Shown here one piece after another: positions 1 to 12,200 of a stretch of DNA of 64,000 bases; the stretch's first letter is position 1, and each line of letters begins with the position of its first letter. The position numbers were made by a program, and so were the translations under genes. The notes below the pieces were generated by a model. The model saw only the letters and a program-made list of their open reading frames with translations, had not been told where the DNA came from and ran no database searches. The DNA lies in assembly GCA_009193035.1 (NCBI GenBank), contig SWDT01000001.1, positions 2,046,001 through 2,110,000 of the forward strand, written 5' to 3'. The DNA comes from Halicephalobus mephisto (taxonomy: Eukaryota > Nematoda > Chromadorea > Rhabditida > Panagrolaimidae).

Positions 1-1887
1 ATTAATGTTCCTACAACGGATTGTAATACGGATAGAATTTAATGTTTTTGAATAGGGAAACAAGGTGAGATTTAATCCATTTGGGACCACCAAGAAAACG
101 AGAGACACAAAACATGTCAAGTTTTATATTTCAATTTTAATTTCTTTATTTCAACAAAACAATCAAGAGGAAAAACGAATAATAAACGAGTTTGAATACT
201 AATACTCCTAAATAGATCAACTCTTACGTCTTCTATTCCATTGTCACTCATGTTTGAGCTTGAAATTGTTCTTTAAAGATCCTTCTGATATTGATTACAG
301 TAATTTTTTCGAATCATTTTTAATTACTGCAAAAGAACAATCAGTTCAATCTTTCTTGCGATCGAAAAAGTGCTAGAAAGATCGAAAGTGTGATCTTGAA
401 GAATTGATCAGGTTATACGAAATATCCTAAAAATACTATTAGTATTATTTTATAACCCTATTAAAACTTAAATAACTTTATCTTTTTATAATTTGAGTGT
501 AATTAAACATTTGCGAAATATCAAAAATTACAAATTAAAGAATTAGACTATTTTTAAAGTTATAGAAAAACGAGTCGTTTAAAATGGCTTAATTCTCTAA
601 GAACCTGGATTAAATGCTAATAGACTAAAACGCAAATTATACTGATTATTTCTTATTTTTTAATATTTTCTTGAACACTGTATTCATAAATCATAATTTA
701 TTCTAAATAAAAAGTAATTATTGATATCCATCGACTTTGAACAAAACCACAAAAAATAACACAGATTTTTCCAGACAGTTGGAAATTAAAAATTACAAAT
801 CCCCAACTCTTCATGGGAGTTGTTTCGATTCAAATTATGCCAAAGCAAACAACAGTGAAATGAGAGCTTCGTTCGATGATTCCTGAACGGAAATTCGGTT
901 CTTTTGATGAAATAAGATCAAGTTAACATTTTTATTTTCGTAATTTACAAGTGAATTGATGTTTTCAAAAGTTACCATCTTGAAGTTAAATATTTACATT
1001 AAGATGTTTTAAATCTTCTGGATGGGTGGATTAGGAATATCCATGGAAATAAATGTCTGTGAAAAAATGTGATTTTCAAATTTTTCTGATGTCCCTAAAT
1101 TTTCTTCAGATTTTCGAGACTCAAAAATTGTCTCTCCGTAAATTTCTAAAACTGTCCAATCGAGACCAAGAATGATAAAACTGATTTTTGTATATCAACT
1201 TTCTTGATGGGTTGTAATTTCCTGAGGATCAAGAATTTCTGGATTTTGATATTCCGGTCCATGTGAGTATTCGATTGACTAACGATTTCCTAATATTCTG
1301 GAATTAACCATTCAAGAACCTTCTCGAGAATACTTTTTTGTTTGTGAGTGGTCTCTTCCTCTCTCGACAGTCAGTCACTAATTGTATCATAGGAAAAGAA
1401 ACCGAGATCGAGACAGATCCCCGCGTAATGATTGACCTGCAATTGTCAGCCAAATTTAAATCATTGAACTCGTGAATTGATCAAGGGGATGGATGTTTAC
1501 TAAAGGTCTTAACCCTTACCTTTGCATCTCCATTTCTGAACCCGCTGGAGCTGGTTCGTGAGTCAAACAAGATCTGCGCGTGTCTAAGTACCAGTATTTA
1601 CTTCTCTCTTCCAGGTTCTCGCGTTATTCCCTACCTATTCGTCTATTTTTTATTTTTTTGTGTTTTATAGAAATGTCGAAATCAATATTCGAAAGCGATT
1701 TTCCCTGTCTGGCTCAATGAGAGCTTGTCATTTTCGACCGCTTTGCAGATCGAACATCATGCGACAGTTTCGCGGAATGATGTTTGATTGGTCCCTGAAT
1801 AAAAGCATTTAGAGTTTTCGTTTTACGTGTATCGCTTATCATTTACCTTCATCCATTTCTCGCATTCTTTATCACACTTTTCGTTTA
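1..1887. other. AT-rich intergenic region
   Basis: No supported coding frame was seen on either strand in this stretch. It is AT-rich with many stops. It ends in a pyrimidine-rich acceptor (TTTTCGTTTAG) three bases before the ATG of the first gene, so the last few hundred bases are the likely promoter and 5' flank of that gene. Confidence 0.5.
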
Positions 1888-1888
1888 G
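1878..1888 (+). promoter_or_regulatory. candidate spliced-leader acceptor
   Basis: A polypyrimidine run ending TTTAG lies three bases upstream of the ATG at 1892, with no coding exon before it. In nematodes this spacing is typical of a trans-splice acceptor. A cis-spliced 5' UTR intron would look the same, so this is inference. Confidence 0.4.
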
Positions 1889-1891
1889 ACA

Positions 1892-2367
1892 ATGGCCCGG
1901 AAAAAAGACGCTTCAACCCGGCTTATTAAGCCAACACTTCCGGAGATTTATGTGGACAATGTCATTGATCTTGTCGAGAACTGGCAGTCGGAATGGGAAT
2001 ACAACGGGGAAATTGAGGTGTGTTTAATTTATTCAATTTTAAATAACAGTTATGTTTTAGATTTACGACGAAGGAATTGCTCAATATCTCTTGATCGGAC
2101 CTAAATCCCATGCTAAATTCTTCGCTAGTCTTATTCTGGGGAAGCCGAGTCTTCGGTGTACAGTTCTTCCAGAGGAACCTGTTGATGAACTCGAGGAAAG
2201 AGCCGGAAGTACCTTCCAGCTTGTACGTAATTGCTCATCTTATGACGGCAATAAAAAGTAGTTTTCAGATTTATGGGAATCGTTTGAGCGAACAAGCAGA
2301 AAAAGACGTTGAATACCTCATTCAGGTTCTGGAGAAGCGTGGTTACCATTTCTCAAAAAACCGATAA
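1892..2367 (+). CDS. small conserved-looking protein, family not recognised
   Basis: Three exons (1892-2017, 2061-2222, 2269-2367) with 43-46 nt GT-AG introns give a 128-residue protein starting MARKKDAST. I do not recognise the family. The protein is soluble, without signal peptide or membrane segment. It is basic at the N-terminus and acidic in the middle (LEENW-like and PEEPVDELEERAG segments), and ends in a predicted amphipathic helix (EKDVEYLIQVLEKRGY). Exon phases are consistent and an AATAAA polyadenylation signal lies at 2439-2444, which supports a real gene. Codon use resembles that of its neighbours. It is followed on the same strand by the Asterix gene after about 490 nt, too far for a classical nematode operon. 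Possible roles include a small subunit of a larger complex, but nothing in the sequence proves one. Confidence 0.7.
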
Positions 2368-2858
2368 ACCTTCCAATATATGAGCAATTTGTAAATCAAG
2401 ATTTCTTGTTTTTGTCTCGGAAAACCTTAATTATGGAAAATAAAAAGTTTGTGTTTGATCAGGTCAAGTAAGTGTGTTTAGATCCATCACATATGAATAC
2501 GGGTCCGCATTTAGTCATCACAACAAACACCTGAAGGTTCGAACCAGAGACCTCCAAAACGACAAAACACGAGCTTTGTTTTCACTCCACTGCACCATTG
2601 ACGTAAGAGGACCAGCCGGCTGGTTATTTTATATTCTTAATTTGTATTAAAATTTAATTTAAATATTTTCACTCAGTAAATTTACAAATTGCATTTCTTG
2701 TTTTCCGACCGAACCATTATGACCTATTGGGAAATCCGACAATTTTGGTAAATATTTGGACAAACGCGACCAACGCCAAACACATTGGACTTTGCGAGTT
2801 CACTTGGTTTTTCCCCATTTCTACTTCTGCTACTGAGCTACCTGCTCCATTTATAAAT
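2368..2858. other. intergenic region
   Basis: Contains the polyadenylation signal of the upstream gene (AATAAA near 2439) and a 14-bp perfect palindrome, ACCAGCCGGCTGGT, near 2609. No coding frame is supported. The 3' half should hold the promoter of the Asterix gene. Confidence 0.4.
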
Positions 2859-3278
2859 ATGCAGGCTGGTGGAGATCCTCGTCGTTCTAATAAGATAATT
2901 AGGTAAGGACATTCACGTTTTATTGACTTTTCATATATGAAACTCGTAATTTTCAGATTCAAGCCAGTCGATCCTCAATCGGTCCCCGTTTCTGGAGAAG
3001 ACTCGCTTCCAGAGTACATGAATGTCCTCGGCATGCTCTTCAGCATGTGTGGCTTGATGATGCGGCTAAAGTGGTGTTCATTTGCAGCTCTTCTGGCTTC
3101 TTGTATCAGCTTTGCAAATACACGGGTCACTGACGACACGAAACAAATTGTTAGCAGCTTCATGTGAGTGTTTTTACCGTTGTTTATATATTAGTTTTCT
3201 TGTTCCAGGCTTTCCATATCAGCCGTTGTCATGAGCTATTTACAAAATCCAGCCCCGATCGTTCCTCCATGGTCTTAG
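2859..3278 (+). CDS. PAT complex subunit Asterix (WDR83OS family)
   Basis: Three exons (2859-2902, 2957-3163, 3209-3278) encode about 106 residues. The protein matches Asterix, an ER membrane protein that pairs with CCDC47 in the PAT chaperone complex, which shields polar membrane segments during multipass protein insertion (family knowledge). Visible hallmarks are the N-terminal DPRR...IIRFKP stretch, [20 protein letters not shown] (first membrane segment), SFANTR followed by [21 protein letters not shown] (later segments), and the family-typical end [11 protein letters not shown]. Length is normal for the family. The first 14 residues come from a tiny exon. The start ATG was chosen because MQAGGDPRR aligns with the conserved N-terminus. 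Its 3' end converges on the anoctamin gene with only 108 nt between stop codons. Confidence 0.92.
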
Positions 3279-3386
3279 AAGAAACTAGTATAAATCACTT
3301 AGCCACGTTTGAAAGGTTAAACTGTCAATTAATTTATTATCGTTCTTATGACTAAAACCCGATAAAATAATAAGACACGATGTAGT

Positions 3387-6300
3387 TCAGTAAAAACTGG
3401 GTTGGTTTCGAGTAGTTGGAGTACAACTGTGATTCTCCCTCAATCTTCGGTAACTTGAACGATCAATATTCCGTGGATGACTAGTTCGGTTGGCGTTAGG
3501 AGAAGTTGGGGTTACATTTGACTGGATTTGTTCAGAAGCGGTTGGAGAATCGATATTCGTAGCGAGTAACTTCGATTCTCTCTGAAATTGCCGAGAATGA
3601 TTTCAGATTAATCAAAACACCAAACCTTGTAAGCCTCTCTCCTCCAATGTTCCACTTTTGCGCTCTCGATCCTTATCCAATGAGGGACATCTGCAATGGC
3701 TGTGTCTATCCAAGCCTTGACAGCCAGTACAAAGTGTTCCAATGCTACGATGAAGAGAATCTGGCTAGAATATGACATATCTGGCCAGATCCTTTGGATC
3801 AATCCAGACTGCCCAATCAAAGCACAGTTGACGATGACTCCTGCCACCCCCATCATCTCCATTGCCTTCTGCCAAGCTCCAATGCTTTTGACTCTTCTCC
3901 CAAAGGGACGTTGAACAGCGTTGCAAAGTTTGAAGGCATCTACGCGGATCTCTAGTAAGTTGTTTATCAAGGCACACACAGCCGCTAAGGGGAAGGCTGG
4001 GGAAAAAAGAAGGACGTAGCCAAATTGGATGAACATTTCCAAGTAGTCATCCAAAGGTCTTGCATAAACTGTCATCAAGGACTGTAATTCTGCCTCAGTC
4101 AATTCAAAAGCTAAAATGAAAAGTCATCCTCGATTTCAATGAAAAACAAACCGTCATTACTTGACGTCAGATGCCCGAGGGAAATCTTTGATTTATTCAC
4201 TGTTATCTTCTCCATTAAAGAACTGGCTTCATCGTTGCCTCTACGATGGCGTAGATTTTCAGTCTCCTCTGAATTCCTTGGTTCTTCATCTAGAAGTTCC
4301 TGAGCGTCATTACTTTGGATAGTTTCCCGTCTTTTCCTGGCAGCATCAACGTGTTTCTGGAGGGAGTGATCGCTCATCGACCTTGTCATCTGATAGGTGA
4401 GTTTAGCTACTTTGAATTTTTCCATCACGAACGGAACTGCTATCTCAATCATATTTTGGGTTAATTGACGAGTAATGAGAAGAGTAGCCAAGGTCTGGAA
4501 TTGGGAATTATTAATTTCCAAATCAAGAAATCTACCTCCTGAAGTCTCTTCATATCGTTCAGGTAAAAGGCAATGTAAAACAAGGATCCGAAAGCACTAA
4601 CACATTGAAAGAGAACAATTTTCTGGATAAGGTACGTTTCATACTCATCATCGGTACGGTAGTTTTCTATAAAATAGGATTATTTAGATTTAATTAGGTC
4701 GACTTACCCATATCGTTCAGAATGATCGCCAATTTCCTGTAGAAGAAATCTCCAGAAACGATAATCAAAGCATACACAATCATAGGGACATACGGGATCC
4801 ATTTGAAGTAGTATGAGTCTTTGAAATACAAATCCGCGAGATCTTGGAGTTGGAGAAGACAGAACATGGTCAAGAACATCACAGCCAGGATGAATAAAGT
4901 TATGGGGAATGTGATGCCGTATCTGATAACCATATGTTTCCAAGCTGGATACCATGGCTCCAACCTTCCAGAAACTGGGTTTGGCTTCAGGCATTCTCCC
5001 TTGAAGGCAGGTCGGGGGTCTTCTAGCAGCTGGTCAGCTTGGAGCTCATATGTTCCCCACTTGAAGGCGAATTCTGCTTGTTGTCTCTTCCACATTTCCA
5101 AGTAAGCCGTCGACCAGATGCAGTTAATCAAAGCGAACAACACAAAACAGATATCTCCGAAAAGCTGTAAAATAAAATTTCTTCCATAGATTAAAAAGCG
5201 AATCTACCGTGCTTTCTTCATTTTCTTCATTGTGATGACTGAACTTGAATCCTCCAAAGAAGAACATCAGAAGACCAATTATCGCCGGAGCCCACAGAGC
5301 TGTAGTTAAATGGCCCAGCCAAGCAAAATACATGGCAATTTCAGTCCCGAAATAATCTTTAATTTCTTCTAGAGGTTGTTCCTCGAAAAGTGTAAAGACC
5401 CATCTTTTTTGTAAATCTGCCAAAATTTCCGTTTCATGGAGTGGAAGGATGTTTTCGATGATTTTTTGTGTTGATAAAGCCACCACTAAATTGGGAAATT
5501 ACTTTTTGCTAAAGTAGGTATAATATTACTGAGTGTAGCTCCGTCAGGTACGGTAACTATGGGTTCCTGAGACGAATAATGGAAGGATTTGAAGGCGAAA
5601 CCTCCAGGAGATGGAGCCTTGATCATGTGGAGCATCTGCCTCACGATCATGGATCTCTCCATCCCGGATAGAAAATTGGATCGGATTTCAAGGCCTTGGA
5701 AACACTGAGCCTCATCAAAGGTGAAATCCCGCATCCCTCCGCCGAAACAGGGCTTGATTGGTTTTTTCAAATGACACAGCTCTGCTCCTTTCAATAAACT
5801 AAAAATCGATATTTCCGTAAATAACACAACAATTCCAACCTCGTGTAATTAGCCGTAATATACAACCCATAACTGTTCGTCAAGTGATGATGTCGGATTT
5901 TGATGTCGAATTGAGGTTCACATTTTTTGATCTGATTTAAAATTCTAAGATTTGTTTTTTCAATTAAAACTCACAATATCATAGATCCAAAGGACGAGTT
6001 CTTTAGAAAGCACTTCATCTGTTTGGGGCTGTAGAGTGATCAAAACGTCACAATGAGGAGAAGCCGAAGCGCATCTCCACAAATCTGAACTTAACGCGAA
6101 CCTTTGTCCTTCATTTATCCCTTCTTGAATAATCCCACCCAATCGTTGCTGGAGCATAAGACGAGCTAAAATTTCTACATTATGAAAAATAAAACAAAAA
6201 TAAAATATATTTTTTACAAGTTATGATTTGAATTTTCCAAGAAGCAAAGAGAATTGTAATAAACGTGCAAAGTGATTCATGCTTATTTCTTGGAAATCTA

Positions 6301-6764
6301 TTTTTCTAAATAAAAACTGGAAATTGGGTCGAATTTTAGAAAGGAATTATGGGTTTTCATAGGTTGAGTGGAGAATATTCGACAGAAGCAACGAATGCGC
6401 GAAAAGAGGACAAAAGCCAGTTCGGTCAGCTGAGGCCAAATAAGGGAACATGGAAGCGACTGGATGGAAGGACTATAGAATCCCCGAGAGTGAGTCCTTT
6501 GCCAGCGAAAAAGAAAACATACGAGGACTATTTTCTCTTACTTCGTCCCCTAAGGCAGAGCTGGGTGCCAACGAAAGAAAATTCGGAATTTCCTAATTTT
6601 TAAACTTAACGACATAATTACTTACCTTCAGAAATTTCATATTCCAGAACATTGAAGAAATTCTCCGAAGATTCTGGGATTTCTGAGTCGTCGAAAGCTA
6701 ATTTGGGTAATTTGGGATTCTGACGATTGTAGAAACTCGCACTTTGACTTCTGCTTCGAATCAT
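3387..6764 (-). CDS. anoctamin (TMEM16 family, ANO8/ANO10-like)
   Basis: Ten exons on the minus strand (3387-3581, 3626-4110, 4152-4494, 4536-4666, 4708-5164, 5208-5485, 5530-5798, 5840-5931, 5975-6165, 6626-6764) splice into an 859-residue protein with closed phases. It belongs to the calcium-dependent scramblase/chloride channel family and is a multipass membrane protein. Hallmarks include YFGTEIAMYFAWLGHLT before the first membrane segment, QFGYVLLFSPAFPLAAVCA, NNLLEIRVDAFKLC and QRPFGRR. The long cytosolic N-terminus without a Ser/Thr-rich regulatory block, and the PLHETEIL segment, place it near ANO8/ANO10 (C. elegans anoh genes) rather than ANO1. By alignment to ANO1, the calcium-site acids in helix 8 (E and D of EIRVD) are kept, helix 7 has D-Y-L-E, and helix 6 keeps E but has Q for the usual N. 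Whether it conducts ions or scrambles lipid cannot be told. The first intron (6166-6625) is unusually long for the window. Confidence 0.9.
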
Positions 6765-6913
6765 TTTCGATTTCCAAGCTTAAAAACAAAAAAATAAATA
6801 TCAATGGGACTCTAAAACACACTGGCTTTTGTTTTTTCGCCAGGAAGTGATTTCTTAACAGCTGCCAAGTGAGTGAATTTTTTCAATTTGCCAGTTTATT
6901 TTTGCGAAAAAAA

Positions 6914-7283
6914 TTAGAGACATTTAACAATGTATCGAAGGATTGTATATATAATACCAACGGCAAATGATAGGATCACACTGATCATCGCGATTCTGAA
7001 AATTAAGAGATTATTTTTATTTTTTAAATTGGGTCAGATACCCGAGCCAAACTTTTAATTTAGAGCAACAGAAGACTGTTTCTGTTTCATTGTTAAAATT
7101 CGAACAACATTCGAAATAATAAAACATTGTTTCCTTGGGGCAAAGTACATCCGGCCCGAAATCCTGCTTCTCTGTTTTACAGAAGGATATCGACTGAAAT
7201 CCAGCACTTTGGATACTGTTTCCGATGGCTGCTGCCAACGAAATTATTAGTAAAATCGTCAACAGGAAACAAAGACATCTCAT
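6914..7283 (-). CDS. small secreted or membrane protein, DUF2650-like
   Basis: Two exons (7042-7283 and 6914-6995) encode about 107 residues. An N-terminal hydrophobic signal sequence (MRCLCFLLTILLIISLAAA) is followed by a cysteine-rich ectodomain with the order C..C then CPKETMFYYFECC, FCC and LKVW, and by a single C-terminal membrane segment (IAMISVILSFAVGIIY) with a short basic tail. The paired cysteines followed by an aromatic and a W just before the membrane span are typical of the nematode DUF2650 family, whose function is unknown. The start is the first ATG; the frame extends upstream only through a TTG codon. It lies about 150 nt upstream of the anoctamin gene on the same strand, so co-transcription is possible but unproven. 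Confidence 0.7.
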
Positions 7284-7298
7284 CCGAGATGGCAACAA

Positions 7299-9273
7299 AC
7301 AAAATGTGTCAGTTTCCGGATATATCTGAAACTCGATACCCTACAATAGAGAGCAGGCAAAAAGACCAAACCGCTTCCTCGGCGATCACGACCGGGCTTT
7401 CCCTTCTTCTGGTGGAATTGAACTCCGAAGTCCGAGAAAGGATGACGACTGGAGAACTTGGAGGTTCAGAATTTACTCTATCGCCCATGTAGTAGATCAA
7501 ATGCTTTGTCTAATGTCAAGAACCCATCTGTCAAACATGTGGTCCAATAAAGAATCATTTTATGGCGGCAAATTTGAGTTTAATTCCTCCGATATTTGAT
7601 CGTTAAAGGATTCTGAGAAACAATAGAACATTTTTGAAGATTTTCTTCAGAAAAGTTTGACATTGTAAAAATAAAATCTTGCAAAATCAAGTGAAAATAT
7701 TTCGAACTATATCTGAAATTGGAAATATAGAACATTTTTAGGAATTCCTAAAAACTCATGTCAAACTAATTCCACAACATTATTTATTTATAGTCATAAT
7801 TTTATGAGGATAGGAAATTAGCTTTGCCACAAAGTATCTCGAAATAAACTGTCAAAATCGTCCATTAAATTCTAAGAAATGGGTTACAGATATTGGACGA
7901 AGAATTTGCTGCAGAATTCCGAAATATTCTGAAAATTCCAAAAAGGTCCTAAAAGTTTTGATTGCTTTAAGTGGCATTCTAGAAACTCCCATGGAATTCT
8001 ACTTTAATAATATTATGATTTTTTATCTAATAAACAAATTAAGCTGTAGATTTTTAAAATTCACACATTATATGAATTAAATTAATGTTGGAAGAATCTT
8101 AAGGCAAAAATAATCATATTGTTTGCATTTCTTAATTCCATTCATTTCTTGATTCTTTTTTAAATTCACATCCGTACAATTTTTTGATTTTCACAAGATT
8201 ATAGAATTTGATTATTACTATTAGTTAAAATAAGATGTCAACAGTTTCGAAATCGAAAAAATTCAAACGTCATGTTGGTTCTGATCGACTTAACGAAGGT
8301 TATTTCTTAAATCAGGTTCATCAGAGTTTAGATGGAACACCAATCCAATCATAAATGAAGAAGAATTTTCATTGCAGATTAAGAAGTTAATTCCAAAGGA
8401 AGAAACAAATGAAAGAAGGGGTTTTAGCATTTTTGTTTTTTACTCACTATCTCAAATCGGTGTTAGGAAACATAAATACTGACCAACTTAAATGTTATAA
8501 ATCCACAGGACGAGAAATCTTCTCCAAAAGTATAATTTGTAATATTATTCGTAAATGTAGTAACGCTAACGTTCCTTAGACTGTTCTGACTGCTCTTGAT
8601 GCAGTAGACAAGGCTTTTGTTAGTGAACTGATCGAAGAAGCCCTCGATGTTAAGAGTTATGCAAACTCTCGAAACTTCTTTGGAAATAAAGCATTTGCAA
8701 CTTGTCTGCGTGAAGATAGACAACAAAAGCCGTCTTGGCAAAAAACCCTTATATTGAGTTTAATTCTTAAAAATATAATTCATGATATTTTTATTTCCGG
8801 AATCAGACATAAATCAATAAATAACTATTAATGTCAAGAACTCGGAAAATGAATTTCCTTCATAATGACAGATTTCAGATGCTTTTTTTAGATTATGATT
8901 TAATGATTACCGGTTACTGGATCCGGGTGCGGACAAAAAAAGGAGTATAATTTTTTTCGGAAAAAATGAAAACTTCATCTGGAATGAAAGAAATCGAAAG
9001 GCAGGAATCTAGTTTCTGCAGGGGCACCTTCTCGTTTTCTATTTTCATTCCGGACGATCGCAAACAAAGCAAGTTATCCCTCTGTGATCTCGCCGAAATC
9101 CATGATTGATCGTTGACGCTTGAAGGGCAATTGCTCATCAGCTGCTTCTCGAAGAGCCTTCAAGAAGACACTCCAAAACGTGTTTTTAATGCTGTTAAAC
9201 TTTGAATTGATGATCCTTTGATCAGTGGAGAATCTATTTATTTAAACAAAGAATCTCAATCAAATTTTAGAAA
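7299..9273. other. intergenic region with weak minus-strand frames
   Basis: Nearly 2 kb without a convincing gene. Two minus-strand frames (8914-9138 and 8463-8741) are open, and the second has several N-glycosylation sites and a plausible TTCACGCAG acceptor. However, neither has a convincing start exon or a recognisable domain. The segment 7600-8000 is rich in short TTCTGAAAA / GGAATTCC-like motifs. The last few hundred bases should include the peroxidase promoter. Confidence 0.35.
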
Positions 9274-12200
9274 ATGTTAATCCGTGAATCAGTTATCTGG
9301 AACTTTTCGGTGTTTATTTTATTTGCCATTACTGTCAATGCTGATGTGAATGACCGCCATGCCAGATCAAAGAGAAGTAATTTTGCCTGTGGCAACAGTT
9401 TTGTTCCTTGCAATAATAGGATTTTCCTCGAAGGAGTAGAAACTAATTCTGTTGGTGAGTTAATGAAAATTATTCCTTTCAATCTTATTTTTACTAGGAT
9501 TCTACAGAAGGTTTCAGATCCCAATAGAAAATTCTGAAACGTTCAACACCTTATGGAAGGTTTTGGAATTTTCTAAAAGTTTCGAAATAAATATATTCTA
9601 GGGCTTTGTAGAAACTTCTAAAACTTTCTAAAATTCCATAGTGAGTTTTAAAGTCCCATAGAAGCTTCTATAGTTTAATGGAAAACTTCAAATTCTTCTG
9701 GAATTCCGTAGAAAATTTTGGGAACAACAGTTTTAACTCAGGACTCTGAAACTTTAGATTAAGCCAACTTCATAATAAAGCTCATTTATTTTTTAAAAAT
9801 ATGATTGTAGAACAAGCTATTGATGCAGAACAATTGGGATTAACTTCCATCACTGCTGCCCAAAAGGACTCTATCATCAGAGCAGTCTTCAGGGCCGTGG
9901 ACAAAGGAGATATCAAACAAGCTGCTGATAATGCTAAAGCTGCTATCGATGAAATGTTCAATCGGACGGAGAGCAACATCTTCAGGGATTACAAGAACAG
10001 TTACCTCCCGGGTTCAACATCTATGTGGTCTAACTTGGCTGATATCGATAAATACGCGAAGGAATTGTCTTATCCTGCCTTGGTCTCCATCAGTGCCACT
10101 CAACAGATCCGACGAAGTGGCTTAAGTGATGAACAAGCAATGCTTGGACTTCCTCAAATGTCCGTTAGTCAATCTGTCCTGAAGGATGTCTGTCCAGTCA
10201 ACCAGATCGTGGATTGCATCCCTGGGAAATACCGTACTTATTCAGGTCACTGTAACAATGTAAACAAACCGCTTTGGGGGGCTATCTATGAACCAATGCA
10301 AAGACTCCAAAATCCAGAGTATGCTGATGGAGTCAGTATCCCCAGAACAGGTAGCAGAGGGAATAGACTTCCCAGCGCCAGAATCGTCTCCAAAACTCTA
10401 TTCACTGAATCCAGACCAGATCACGCTGTCTGTTCTCAAATCATCGCCACTTGGGCCCAGTTCATCTACGAAGACCTCGCCCAAGTTGGAACTAACAAAA
10501 TCTTCTCGGGATTGAACAATCTCCCGATCCCTTGCTGTCAAATTACTCATCCAGAGTGTTTCAACATCGGTACTGATAGTAATGATGAAGTCTTCAAGAA
10601 CAGAGGTCTCTGTATGTCATATGCCCGTTCTACAGTCGCTCCGAGAGAAAACTGTAGTCTGGGTATCCGAGAACAGGCAAATATGGTAACCAGTTTCCTC
10701 GATGGGAGCCAGATTTACGGAAATGATAAAAATCAGGCCAGTTTATTGAGATCTTTCCAAAACGGCCAGTTGAAACATCGACTTCAACCAGGGAAGAAGG
10801 AATTACTCCCACCCTCACCCGATGTCAACTCTTGTGGTTCTATAAATCCCACCCAACAACCTTGCTTTGCCAGTGGTTCTAGGTGGACGAATCTGTTCCC
10901 TACAGGAGCTGCTCTCCACACTCTCTGGCTCAGACAGCATAACAGAGTTGCAAAGATGTTGAAAGAACTAAATCGTCATTGGGATGATGAGAGACTCTAC
11001 CAAGAAGCCCGAAGAATAGTCACTGCTCAGATTCAGCATATTACCTACAGTGAATTCCTTCCCATTATTGTGGGGAAAGAACATCTTAGAAGCTTTGGAA
11101 TTCATCTACAGCACCATTCCTTCCATAGTGATTACAACTTGAATACTAATCCTAGTGTCTTGAATGAATACGCAGCTGCAGTTGGTCTTTTCTTCTTTAC
11201 TCTGCTCCCTGACACGATTGCTGTAACCAACAAGAATCACCAGCAAGCCCATGAAAGACATTTCAGCACAATCTTTAACGATCCTTCTTACTTATACTAC
11301 AGAGATAGACTTGACGGGCTATTGAGGACTATAATTGAGAATCCCATCAGGAAACCTGGGTTACATATGTCTCTGGAATTTAGAGAAAAATTCCTGAGAG
11401 GAACAGATGAATCTGGAATCGACTTGGCTGCTTTGATTATCCAGATGGGAAGGGATCACGGGATTAATAGTTACACCAAATGGAGAGCTTACTGTGGACT
11501 TTCAGAGCCCAGGAACTTCGGGGAGCTCAGACCTGTGGTAGGATTCGAACTTATTCATTTTAGCTTCTAAAACCGATAATTACAGTTTCTGGACAGTGTT
11601 TCTCTCGATAATCTTTCTCAAGTCTACAACAGCGTCGAGGACATTGATCTCTTCGTTGGCGGACTTGCCGAACGTCCTCTTCAGGGAGCTCTTATTGGAC
11701 CTACTTTTGCTTGCATCATTGGAAGACAATTTGAGAAAACGAGACATGGAGACAGATTCTGGTACGAGAACTTCTTCCAGCCTTCTGCGTTCACGGAAAA
11801 ACAACTCGATGAGATCAGAAAGACGACGCTAGCAGAGGTCATCTGTGAAAATACTGATGATATTGGAAAAGTTCAGCCCAGTGCTTTCCAAGTCCCCGAT
11901 AACTTTGGAAATTGCCCTATGGATTGTAACACCACCGCCATCAATAAGTTGAACCTCAAACATTGGGTGGATCAGGAACCCAAGTTGAGACTACCGATCA
12001 CGAAACAAACCTTGGAGAAAGCTTTGAGGCTGGGATTAGAGCAATATAGGAGATTACAGGAAGCAGAATCTGGAAGAATCAACAGAGCCAACGCCAATCA
12101 ACAAAGAGACAGAAATTCTGCTGTTTTCGCTCATGCAAACCTCCTGGCGCCGAAGAGAGAATCTCTGGATATTGCAAGGACTGCTGGCATCTTGAGGGAA

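Noticed and set aside
2530..2560. GGTTCGAACC, a tRNA B-box-like sequence
   Set aside because: Neither strand gives a pairing T-stem around TTCGA, and no A-box or acceptor stem lies at the right distance.
6349..6603. Plus-strand 84-codon open frame inside the first anoctamin intron
   Set aside because: It lies wholly within the 460-nt first intron on the opposite strand, has no domain, signal or splice context, and ends in a simple frame; probably chance.
8463..9138. Two minus-strand open frames with Cys and N-glycosylation sites
   Set aside because: One opens only from TTG and the other has no signal or domain. I could not join them by plausible splice sites into one reading frame.
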